From Syntrophaceae bacterium (GTDB lineage Bacteria > Desulfobacterota > Desulfomonilia > Desulfomonilales > Desulfomonilaceae), in contig JACWAG010000336.1 in the NCBI GenBank assembly GCA_014874425.1, forward strand, positions 1-12,012: a stretch of 12,012 nucleotides of DNA, in the 5' to 3' direction. Within the stretch, counting starts at the first letter, position 1. Each line of letters begins with the position of its first letter. The notes under the pieces are model-generated. The model worked only from the letters and a program-made list of their open reading frames with translations, searched no databases and had not been told where the DNA came from. Below are positions 1 through 6,317 of the stretch, in pieces. Position numbers and translations under genes: made by a program.

Positions 1-887
1 CTACTACACTTATGGCTTATAACAAGCCCACGATAATATGCCCTTCCATGAACGTGAACATGTACCGAAATCCAATTCTGCAAGCGAATCTGGAAAGACT
101 CGTCACATATGGCTATCAAGTGATGGTCCCGGATTCGGGAGAGTTGGCTTGCGGTTGGACTGGGGAAGGGCGAATGCCCGAGCCGGAAGCGATTTTTCGG
201 GAAGTGGAGCGCAGACTCGGCCCCAGAGATTTTGATGGGTTGCGTGTCCTGGTAACGGCTGGTCCGACTGAAGAACCTCTCGATCCCGTCAGGTTCATTA
301 CAAACCGTTCTTCAGGCAGAATGGGTGTGGCGATAGCTAAACGCGCCCTGGCCCGAGGGGCTGATGTCACACTGATCTCCGGTCCCCTAAAGGTAGCGGC
401 GCCTCACGGGGTGAATCATATTCCAGTCCGAACCGCTTCGGAAATGATGGAAAAAGTCTTGGAACGGTTTCATGAATCGGACATGGTCGTAAAGGCTGCG
501 GCTGTCGCTGATTTCAGACCTGAAACAGTCCATGGGGAAAAGATCAAAAAGGATGAATTTGGGACCACAATCAACCTTGTGCGTAATCCTGATATCCTCG
601 CAACACTTGGAAGCCGGAAATGGCCGGATCAAATCCTAGTTGGATTTGCAGCGGAGACTTCGAACGCAATTCAAAACGCGAGGATCAAATTGAAAAACAA
701 AAACGTGGATATGCTGGTCCTGAATGATGTCAGCAAGACTGGCGCAGGATTTGATTGTGAAACGAACATTGTCCGACTGTTGTTTCGTTCCGGAGATGAA
801 GAGCAACTTTCTCTGATGTCCAAAGAAGATGTCGCTGATCAAATCCTGAGCCGAGCCTTGGACCTTCGACGGAGAGTCAATCATTGA
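1..887 (+). CDS. coaBC: Coenzyme A biosynthesis bifunctional protein CoaBC (5'-truncated by window edge)
   Basis: This cytosolic flavoprotein joins cysteine to 4'-phosphopantothenate (CoaB) and decarboxylates the product to 4'-phosphopantetheine (CoaC) on the way to CoA. The reading frame is open to base 3, and residues before the ATG at 12 already fit the family, so the true start lies outside the window. Numbering from that Met, the end of CoaC is visible: PSMNVNM (11-17, catalytic Asn at 14) and the flap Cys47 in ACGWTGEGRM. Their 33-residue spacing equals that of E. coli Asn125 and Cys158. The CoaB half starts near residue 78 with VLVTAGPTEEPLDPVR and NRSSGRMG, followed by KAAAVADFRP, NPDIL, VGFAAET and VLNDVS. 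The C-terminus looks complete. It heads the visible part of a co-directional gene run, with a 68-bp gap to the next gene. The identification is firm. Confidence 0.96.
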   Translation, partial: TTLMAYNKPTIICPSMNVNMYRNPILQANLERLVTYGYQVMVPDSGELACGWTGEGRMPEPEAIFREVERRLGPRDFDGLRVLVTAGPTEEPLDPVRFITNRSSGRMGVAIAKRALARGADVTLISGPLKVAAPHGVNHIPVRTASEMMEKVLERFHESDMVVKAAAVADFRPETVHGEKIKKDEFGTTINLVRNPDILATLGSRKWPDQILVGFAAETSNAIQNARIKLKNKNVDMLVLNDVSKTGAGFDCETNIVRLLFRSGDEEQLSLMSKEDVADQILSRALDLRRRVNH

Positions 888-920
888 TTTGTTGAAAGGC
901 GCGATTCTACGCATTGAACA

Positions 921-938
921 GCGCTATTGTGTTAGCGC
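921..938 (+). repeat. Small perfect hairpin between coaBC and the uracil-DNA glycosylase gene
   Basis: GCGCTA (921-926) and TAGCGC (933-938) form a 6-bp stem with the loop TTGTGT. An alternative, wider pairing is GGCGC (898-902) with GCGCC (935-939). No T-run follows, so it is not a standard intrinsic terminator. It could mark mRNA processing or pausing within the operon. The function is unknown. Confidence 0.4.
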
Positions 939-955
939 CGAGATAAGAGACTGCA

Positions 956-1657
956 ATGGCATTTTGTAGCGGCCCTGGTTCAGAGCTTAGAGACTATCTC
1001 TGTTATCTTGTGGATATGGGATGGGACCAAGTCTTTGTCTCCAGAGTCGCTCAGAAAGACGAACCGACGCCAAGCGCTAAATTGACGGCCATCAGGGAAG
1101 AAATAGGAGATTGCCGGCGGTGTCCCTTGAGTAGTGGCAGGAAAGCCATTGTTTTTGGGGAAGGTTCACCCGGAGCGAGGTTGATGTTTGTTGGTGAAGG
1201 ACCTGGGGCGGACGAAGACAGGGAAGGGAGGCCTTTTGTAGGGAGGGCGGGGCAGTTGCTCAATCGTATGATCAATGCCATGGGACTCGACAGGTCACAA
1301 GTCTATATAGCCAATGTTGTGAAATGCCGACCCCCGGGCAACCGTGATCCGGAAGCGGTCGAAATCCAAACATGTTTGCCTTTCCTGGAGGCCCAAATAA
1401 AAGCGATATCACCGGAAGTAATAGTTGGTTTAGGTAGAATAGCCGTCGGTTCGTTGCTTGGAAGAAAGATTTCTCTGACAAAGACTCGGGGAAGTTTCTA
1501 TTATGTAAACGGGATTCCTGTCATGCCCACATATCACCCATCCTTCCTGCTTAGAAAGGAACCTGAGCGGAAATGGAAGGCCGAGACATGGGAAGACCTC
1601 AAAAAAGTAATGGCTCAATTGGATTTGCCGGTTGACGGACGTGGAGACTCCAAATGA
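956..1657 (+). CDS. Family-4 uracil-DNA glycosylase with [4Fe-4S] cluster
   Basis: This DNA repair enzyme removes uracil from DNA as the first step of base excision repair. At 233 residues it carries the family-4 hallmarks: motif A GEGPGADED (80-88) followed by GRPFVGRAGQLL, and motif B YHPSFLLR (193-200). Four cysteines are placed to bind the Fe-S cluster: C53 and C56 in DCRRCP, C124 in VVKCRPPGNR, and C140. The C124-C140 spacing of 16 matches the ligands of the characterised Thermus enzyme. The N-terminal helix LRDYLCYLVDMG (11-22) is usual in longer family members, which supports a start upstream of it. ATG 956 is the only ATG between the in-frame stop at 944-946 and that helix, although its SD is weak. 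The stop codon overlaps the next start (ATGA), indicating translational coupling with nfeD. No operon-specific role in repair is evident. Confidence 0.93.
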   Translation: MAFCSGPGSELRDYLCYLVDMGWDQVFVSRVAQKDEPTPSAKLTAIREEIGDCRRCPLSSGRKAIVFGEGSPGARLMFVGEGPGADEDREGRPFVGRAGQLLNRMINAMGLDRSQVYIANVVKCRPPGNRDPEAVEIQTCLPFLEAQIKAISPEVIVGLGRIAVGSLLGRKISLTKTRGSFYYVNGIPVMPTYHPSFLLRKEPERKWKAETWEDLKKVMAQLDLPVDGRGDSK

Positions 1658-2973
1658 TAACTGAACGAATTCGTATTATCACAATTGCATTGGTTTGCTG
1701 CTGCTTGGCGCTGATGATCCACCCACTTTTGGGTGAAGCCGGAAAAGAAGAAGAACCGGTCGTGTTTCTGCTGGATATTAATGGAACGATCAACCCCGCT
1801 TTGTCCGATTATATCAGCAAGGGCATCGAAAAGGCCGAGGCAAAAAAGGCCACTTGTGTAATCATCAGAATGGACACTCCCGGCGGAGTGTTGAGCACCA
1901 CCAAGACAATAATAAAGGATATGGTCAACGCCAAACTACCGGTAGTTGTCTATGTCGCTCCTAGTGGATCCAGCGCAGCATCAGCAGGCGCCTTAATTAC
2001 CGTATGCGCCGACATAGCGGCCATGGCGCCGGGAACGAATATCGGGGCGGCTCATCCAGTAAGTGGTGGTGGACAGGAAATTGATGCGACCATGTCTGAA
2101 AAGATCATGAATGACATGACGGCATATATTCGTGGGATAGTCATGAGCAAGGGGCGCAACGCGGAATGGCCCGAAAAGGCAATCAGGGAGAGTGTTTCCA
2201 TAACAGCCAAAGAAGCGCTTGATCTGAAAGTCATAGACCTGATGGCCGACTCTATCCCTGATCTATTGCAAAAACTCAATGGCCGTAAAATTGAGAAAGA
2301 AAATCACGAATATGTATTGAAAACAGAGGACGCTAAAATCGAACGAGTAATTCCCGGTTTTAGGTTTAAGATCCTGGATGTTATAGCAAATCCTAATATC
2401 GCCTATATTCTGATGATGGTCGGTGGTCTTGGTATTATGATGGAGTTATTCAACCCAGGATTAATTTTCCCTGGGGTAGCCGGGGGTATCTGCCTGTTAC
2501 TATCATTTTTCGCATTACAGGTCCTGCCCGTAAACTATGTAGGAATCCTTCTTATAATACTGTCTATCATTCTTTTCATATTCGAAATCAAAGTGCAATC
2601 ATTCGGATTATTTTCAATAGGTGGTATAATTAGTTTAACTCTTGGGTCAGTTATGCTTTTCGATTCCAGTGAATCGGCCATGCGTGTTTCATGGTCCGTC
2701 ATTGTTCCGACTGTTTTGGCAGTTTCAGCATTCTTTATATTTGTCTTGGGACTTGTGATTAGGGCCTGGATGCACAAGCCTCGTACCGGACCACAAGGAT
2801 TAGTAGGAGAAGTAGGGGTAGCCACGACGGACATAGATCCTACGGGTAAGGTGTTGGTGCACGGAGAATATTGGAACGCCAAGTCCGAAATCCGGATACC
2901 GAAGGGAGAAACTGTAACGGTGACGAAAGTGACGAATCTGGAAATCATGGTGGCAATGCATGGTGGTCGGTAA
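1654..2973 (+). CDS. nfeD: NfeD-family membrane-bound serine protease (ClpP class)
   Basis: This is a full-length NfeD protein of 439 residues. The order is a signal or anchor segment (about 5-27), a periplasmic ClpP-like protease domain (about 35-215), a membrane region with four to five helices (about 246-370), and a C-terminal OB-fold NfeD domain (about 380-437). In the protease domain I see MDTPGG (73-78) and SGSSAASAGA, with Ser110 as the likely nucleophile. Lys150 sits 40 residues later and suits the general base. The Pyrococcus 1510-N protease uses a Ser97-Lys138 dyad with nearly the same spacing. Proteins of this class cleave the hydrophobic C-terminal tail of the partner stomatin/slipin. 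The next gene encodes exactly such a partner, so I infer the same pairing here. The start overlaps the stop of the glycosylase gene, and GGAG at 1643-1646 is a suitable SD. Activity on the neighbour is inferred, not shown. Confidence 0.94.
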   Translation: MITERIRIITIALVCCCLALMIHPLLGEAGKEEEPVVFLLDINGTINPALSDYISKGIEKAEAKKATCVIIRMDTPGGVLSTTKTIIKDMVNAKLPVVVYVAPSGSSAASAGALITVCADIAAMAPGTNIGAAHPVSGGGQEIDATMSEKIMNDMTAYIRGIVMSKGRNAEWPEKAIRESVSITAKEALDLKVIDLMADSIPDLLQKLNGRKIEKENHEYVLKTEDAKIERVIPGFRFKILDVIANPNIAYILMMVGGLGIMMELFNPGLIFPGVAGGICLLLSFFALQVLPVNYVGILLIILSIILFIFEIKVQSFGLFSIGGIISLTLGSVMLFDSSESAMRVSWSVIVPTVLAVSAFFIFVLGLVIRAWMHKPRTGPQGLVGEVGVATTDIDPTGKVLVHGEYWNAKSEIRIPKGETVTVTKVTNLEIMVAMHGGR

Positions 2974-2989
2974 CGAGATTTTTCATGGC

Positions 2990-3010
2990 AATTATAAGGT
3001 AATTATAAGG
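2990..3010. repeat. Tandem 10-bp direct repeat upstream of the slipin gene
   Basis: AATTATAAGG occurs at 2990-2999 and again at 3001-3010, separated by one T, giving an 11-bp period. It lies in the 73-bp gap between nfeD and the slipin gene, about 37 bp before the slipin start. It could be a recent slippage duplication or a pair of weak binding sites. Each copy contains TATAAG, which resembles a -10 element, so an internal promoter is conceivable. Confidence 0.45.
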
Positions 3011-3046
3011 CCCCTTTGTCTGGGCGCCCATTCTTAGGAGGATATC

Positions 3047-3805
3047 ATGTATGGTCTGGGAATAATCGTAATCTTGGGAATAGTCATTCTCTCAATGGCT
3101 ATAAAGGTGCTGAACGAGTACGAGCGAGCGGTCATTTTTCGACTCGGACGAATAATAGACCACAAGGGACCAGGAATTATCTTCTTGATCCCCATAGTTG
3201 ACAGAATGGTAAGGGTAAGTCTCCGGACTGTAGTCATGGATGTTCCTTCTCAGGATGTCATAACTAGGGACAACGTATCGGTGAAGGTTAACGCGGTAAT
3301 CTATTTTAGAGTCATGGACCCAACCAAGGCAGTTATCGACGTCGAGAACTACCTTTATGCGACATCCCAGTTGGCTCAGACGACGCTAAGAAGTGTTTGC
3401 GGGCAGTCTGAACTTGATGAATTACTGGCCTCTCGGGAAAAAGTGAACATGATACTTCAGGAGATCCTGGACAAACACACCGGTCCTTGGGGCATAAAGG
3501 TCAGCATGGTTGAGTTAAAATATATAGATTTGCCTCAGGAGATGCAGCGGGCTATCGCCCGACAGGCTGAGGCTGAAAGAGAAAGAAGGGCGAAAGTCAT
3601 AAATGCGGAAGGTGAATTCCAGGCTTCTACTAAACTTTCCGAAGCAGCCGTTATAATAGCCAAGGAGCCTATCGCATTACAGCTAAGGTTCCTGCAAACT
3701 CTTGTTGAGGTGGCGGCTGAGAAGAATTCCACTACGGTCTTCCCTATACCGATTGATTTGTTTGAGCCATTTTTGAGAAAATTTAAAGAGAAGGACGAAA
3801 GCTGA
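3047..3805 (+). CDS. Slipin (stomatin/band-7 SPFH-domain membrane protein)
   Basis: This 252-residue protein has one N-terminal membrane hairpin or helix (about 3-20) followed at once by a complete SPFH domain. Recognisable pieces are NEYERAVIFRLGR (23-35), GPGIIFLIPIVD, VPSQDVITRDNVSV (66-79), YFRVMDP and ARQAEAERERRAKVI (171-185), which begins the helical coiled-coil segment. The C-terminus has the hydrophobic stretch FPIPIDLFEPFL, the type of tail that NfeD-family proteases cut in the Pyrococcus pair. Slipins form large ring-like assemblies and membrane microdomains. Its place directly downstream of nfeD is the classic arrangement and supports a shared function in membrane quality control. 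The start is well supported by a full AGGAGG at 3036-3041, five bases before ATG. The family assignment is firm, and the exact physiological role is not known from sequence. Confidence 0.95.
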   Translation: MYGLGIIVILGIVILSMAIKVLNEYERAVIFRLGRIIDHKGPGIIFLIPIVDRMVRVSLRTVVMDVPSQDVITRDNVSVKVNAVIYFRVMDPTKAVIDVENYLYATSQLAQTTLRSVCGQSELDELLASREKVNMILQEILDKHTGPWGIKVSMVELKYIDLPQEMQRAIARQAEAERERRAKVINAEGEFQASTKLSEAAVIIAKEPIALQLRFLQTLVEVAAEKNSTTVFPIPIDLFEPFLRKFKEKDES

Positions 3806-3807
3806 TT

Positions 3808-3823
3808 CTTGAGGTAACTCAAG
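3808..3823 (+). repeat. GTAA-loop hairpin just after the slipin stop codon
   Basis: CTTGAGGTAACTCAAG is a perfect 6-bp stem closed by GTAA, which as RNA is a stable GNRA tetraloop. It begins three bases after the TGA stop of the slipin gene and ends 21 bases before the preferred ATG of the next gene. There is no T-run, so termination by the intrinsic mechanism is unlikely. Stabilisation of an RNA 3' end, or control of translation of the next gene, is possible. A similar hairpin with the same loop occurs at 10135-10152. Confidence 0.5.
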
Positions 3824-3844
3824 CATTTGCTGAAAGGAATAGCT

Positions 3845-4270
3845 ATGCCGGGGATACTTGTTCGCTGGCTCATCATTACGGTAACGGTGTTGCTCATCTC
3901 CAAGCTTTTTCGTGGGGTTACCGTGGATGACACGGGATCGGCGCTGGTTTTCGCCGCTATACTTGGGGTCTTGAACGCCTTTGTCAGGCCGGTGCTGATA
4001 ATTCTCACCTTACCGTTAACTATTGTGACCTTGGGGTTCTTCATCCTTGTCATAAATGCGCTACTGTTTTGGTTTGTGGCAGGGCTCGATGTCGGTGTCC
4101 ATGTGTCCGGGTTCTGGTCAGCATTCGCTGCGTCTCTGGTAGTGAGCCTCGTTTCGTGGTTTACCAGTTCGGCCATTTCAGGTGGAGGCGGAGAACGGAC
4201 CGTCATTATGACACGTTGGGACCGGAACATCGTTGACCTCCGTCGAGGCAAAGGAAATCGGTGGGAATGA
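3845..4270 (+). CDS. Small integral membrane protein, phage-holin-4 superfamily 2 (YvlD-like)
   Basis: The product of 141 residues is a multi-helix membrane protein with predicted segments near 4-21, 31-47, 51-80 (probably two helices) and 90-108. It ends in a basic, soluble tail (RWDRNIVDLRRGKGNRW). The stretch with VLNAFVRPVLIILTLPLT, VTLGFF, VINALLFW and SLVSW is the signature of the family first named for a phage holin and common in chromosomes as YvlD-like proteins. Its function is not established, and nothing here indicates phage. ATG 3845 is chosen because AAAGGA (3833-3838) lies six bases upstream. A longer in-frame TTG start at 3827 would add six residues, and its only SD candidate is buried in the hairpin at 3808-3823. 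It sits 39 bp after the slipin gene and probably belongs to the same transcript, suggesting an envelope role. Confidence 0.85.
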   Translation: MPGILVRWLIITVTVLLISKLFRGVTVDDTGSALVFAAILGVLNAFVRPVLIILTLPLTIVTLGFFILVINALLFWFVAGLDVGVHVSGFWSAFAASLVVSLVSWFTSSAISGGGGERTVIMTRWDRNIVDLRRGKGNRWE

Positions 4271-4327
4271 CGTCGGGAATGCTCCATGGCGCATGCGTCA
4301 ACAATTTCTCGGAGGGGTAACCGGACT

Positions 4328-5491
4328 ATGGTAGCAACAGGGCTAGCTAAACTAGTCTATGATCCTTCAATAGTCTCGGAATATGAGCGACTCGGGCTCC
4401 TTTACAACCAGGCGTCCATAGACACCGCTTTCAGGGAGTCCGCCGACGTTCTATTTGAGGTTTTACAGAAAAGGTTGACAACCCTATTTGGTCCTCAGCA
4501 TGGTGTAGGCGCCACGGAGCAGGACAATATGATCGAGACTGGTCATACGCTCCATCGGCGCCTTGGCTTGCCTATTTACAGCCTTTATTCGTCAACGAGA
4601 CGCCCGACACCGGAGATGCTTCAAAACGTGGACGCGATCCTTGTCGATATCCAGGATGTGGGGACTCGTGTTTACACTTTTTGCGCCACAGTGTGCTTTC
4701 TAATGGAGGTTTGCGCTGGTGTGGGCAAGACTGTTATAATACTTGACAGGCCTAATCCAATTAACGGAGTTGATGTTGAGGGGAACGTTCTGGATCCGGA
4801 ATTTGCCTCCTTCGTCGGACCGTATCCTCTGCCAATGCGCCATGGAATGACTGTTGGCGAACTCATGAATTACTACAACCAACGGTTCGGGATCAAATGT
4901 GATCTCAAAGTAATTCGTATGGATGGATGGGACAGAAACGCTTACTTTGATCAGACAGGTCTGCAGTGGGCTTTTCCTTCGCCGAACATGCCTACCATCG
5001 AAACTGCTGTCGTATATCCCGGGCAGGTACTATTGGAGGGAACAAACCTGTCTGAAGGCCGGGGAACGGCTAGGCCTTTCGAAATCTTTGGCGCCCCTTA
5101 CATTAATCCTGAAAAAATACTCGCTAATGTCGAAAAGAAAGCCTTGAATGGAGTTACGCTTAGAATAGTTGAATTCAAGCCGGTCTTTAACAAATGGATG
5201 AATAAACGCTGCCTGGGATTCCAGATGCACGTCACTGACAGAAACCTTTTCAGACCCTATAGGGCGACGCTTGCGATATTGTCTTCTATTATTCGAAATA
5301 ATATGGAATTCAAATGGTCGAACCCACCGTACGAATACGTTTTTGACAAGATGCCAATAGATGTGATCCTTGGAGATGGATCAACAAGAAAGTCCCTGGA
5401 GCGAAATGATTCTGTCTTTACTATTGAAAAAAGTTGTGAGGAGAACTTAAACGGATTCTTAAAGATCAGAAAAGATTTCCTCCTTTATTAA
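4328..5491 (+). CDS. DUF1343 / NamZ-like exo-beta-N-acetylmuramidase family protein
   Basis: This is a complete family protein of 387 residues. Characterised relatives (NamZ) remove terminal MurNAc from peptidoglycan fragments during wall recycling. Family motifs in order are LYNQAS (25-30), FGPQHG (54-59), QDNMIE (65-70), LPIYSLY, DIQDVGTRVYTF (107-118), DRPNPI (140-145), RHGMTVGEL (171-179), FPSPNMP, and GTNLSEGRGTARPFE (238-252). Position 57 is Gln, where NamZ enzymes usually read F-G-P-E-H-G. The start at 4328 is preferred because GGAGGGG (4311-4317) precedes it by ten bases and the protein then begins where relatives do. ATG 4286 is in frame and adds 14 residues but lacks a clear SD. Neither start gives a signal peptide, so a cytoplasmic location is likely, suiting recycling rather than wall degradation. 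It follows the membrane-protein gene by 57 bp and seems to be the last gene of the run. Confidence 0.88.
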   Translation: MVATGLAKLVYDPSIVSEYERLGLLYNQASIDTAFRESADVLFEVLQKRLTTLFGPQHGVGATEQDNMIETGHTLHRRLGLPIYSLYSSTRRPTPEMLQNVDAILVDIQDVGTRVYTFCATVCFLMEVCAGVGKTVIILDRPNPINGVDVEGNVLDPEFASFVGPYPLPMRHGMTVGELMNYYNQRFGIKCDLKVIRMDGWDRNAYFDQTGLQWAFPSPNMPTIETAVVYPGQVLLEGTNLSEGRGTARPFEIFGAPYINPEKILANVEKKALNGVTLRIVEFKPVFNKWMNKRCLGFQMHVTDRNLFRPYRATLAILSSIIRNNMEFKWSNPPYEYVFDKMPIDVILGDGSTRKSLERNDSVFTIEKSCEENLNGFLKIRKDFLLY

Positions 5492-5494
5492 AGG
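5482..5494. repeat. Palindrome over the 3' end of the NamZ-like gene
   Basis: CCTTTATTAAAGG reads as two 6-bp arms around one T and covers the TAA stop at 5489-5491. It lies in the short convergent junction with the response-regulator gene, whose stop is at 5530. Without a following T-run I cannot call it a terminator. It may be chance in an AT-rich end. Confidence 0.3.
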
Positions 5495-5529
5495 CAATTC
5501 CCCACATACCGTATTGGTGGTTTCGAGAA

Positions 5530-6216
5530 TCATTCTTTGAACCTGTATCCGACACCTCTTACCGTCTCAATCACTTCTCCATTATCGCCCAATTTTTTTC
5601 TTAACCCCACGATTTGAACATCAACTGATCGATCTGTAACAGGGTAATCACTCCCTTTGACCGAATCGATTATCTGTTCTCGGCTGAATACCCAGCCAGG
5701 TCTCTTTGCAAGAAAATGAAGTATTGAGAATTCCGTAGCCGTAAGATTTATAAGTGAGTCTTTAACTCTAACCTCGTGGCGGGAAGGATTTATGACAAGA
5801 TCGTGGGCCTTGATTACGGATTTGTCATCCACCGTGTCAGACTGGTTACGCCTCAATATTGCTTTGATTCTAGCCAGAAGAACTCTGGGACTGAATGGCT
5901 TGGTTACGTAATCATCCGCGCCCAGTTCAAGTCCCAGAACGACGTCGGTATCTTCAGCTTTCGCCGTTATCATAACTACCGGAATATACGACGTCTCCGG
6001 GTTGCTCTTTAGAACACGGCAAGTGTCGAGCCCATCTCTACCAGGCAGCATCAAGTCAAGCAGTATTATGTCGAAGGTATCCTTCTTGAGTTTTTGGAGC
6101 GCCTCTTCTCCTGACATGGCACACGTAACCTGGAAATTTTCCTTTTTCAGATTGTAACTCACCAGCTCAAGTATATCTTCTTCGTCATCCACAACCAGAA
6201 TTCGTTCTCTTGCCAT
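5530..6216 (-). CDS. OmpR/PhoB-family response regulator
   Basis: This 228-residue two-component regulator has an N-terminal receiver domain (about 4-118) and a C-terminal winged-helix DNA-binding domain (about 134-227). The receiver has the acidic pair VDDEED (9-14), the phosphoacceptor Asp54 in LLDLMLPGRDG, the switch Thr84 in MITAK, Tyr103 and Lys106 in DDYVTKPF. The winged helix shows LTATEFSILHFLAKRPGWVFSR, the DVQIVGLRKKLG recognition helix, and the GVGYRF wing that ends OmpR/PhoB proteins. Overall it is closest in character to PhoB, but I do not assign the symbol because no histidine kinase, phoU or phosphate transporter gene is beside it. AAAGG lies eight to nine bases before the start. 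It is divergent from the radical SAM gene across 101 bp and convergent with the NamZ-like gene. The nearby palindromes could be its own binding sites, which is inference. Confidence 0.93.
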   Translation of the reverse strand: MARERILVVDDEEDILELVSYNLKKENFQVTCAMSGEEALQKLKKDTFDIILLDLMLPGRDGLDTCRVLKSNPETSYIPVVMITAKAEDTDVVLGLELGADDYVTKPFSPRVLLARIKAILRRNQSDTVDDKSVIKAHDLVINPSRHEVRVKDSLINLTATEFSILHFLAKRPGWVFSREQIIDSVKGSDYPVTDRSVDVQIVGLRKKLGDNGEVIETVRGVGYRFKE

Positions 6217-6244
6217 ATATTATTACCTTTGTCATTCTCTGTAT

Positions 6245-6258
6245 GGTTAGGCCTAACC
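6245..6258. promoter_or_regulatory. Perfect 14-bp palindrome in the divergent intergenic region, candidate operator
   Basis: GGTTAGGCCTAACC is perfectly self-complementary over 14 bases. It lies 29 bp upstream of the response-regulator start and 59 bp upstream of the radical SAM start, where an operator could control both. It suits a dimeric repressor. A PhoB-type protein would be expected to use direct repeats instead. The binding protein is unknown. Confidence 0.5.
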
Positions 6259-6260
6259 AG

Positions 6261-6273
6261 GTTATTGTATAAC
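6261..6273 (+). promoter_or_regulatory. Inverted repeat GTTAT-TGT-ATAAC with a -10-like hexamer
   Basis: GTTAT and ATAAC flank TGT two bases after the 14-bp palindrome. The flanks GGCCT (6250-6254) and AGGCC (6274-6278) are also complementary. On the + strand RNA this gives a 10-bp stem with a six-base bulge that competes with the palindrome. TATAAC (6268-6273) resembles a -10 element for the radical SAM gene, but no good -35 is found 17 bp before it. Confidence 0.35.
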
Positions 6274-6317
6274 AGGCCACGAGCATAGCGCAAATTTTCA
6301 TAACATTAGACGGGGCT

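Noticed and set aside
3845..4270. Phage lysis module, because of the holin-family name
   Set aside because: The family is widespread in bacterial chromosomes, and no endolysin, spanin or phage gene is nearby.
6229..6245. Pho-box-like pair TTGTCAT / CTGTATG before the response regulator
   Set aside because: The second half matches CTGTCAT poorly and the start-to-start distance is 10, not the 11 of a Pho box.
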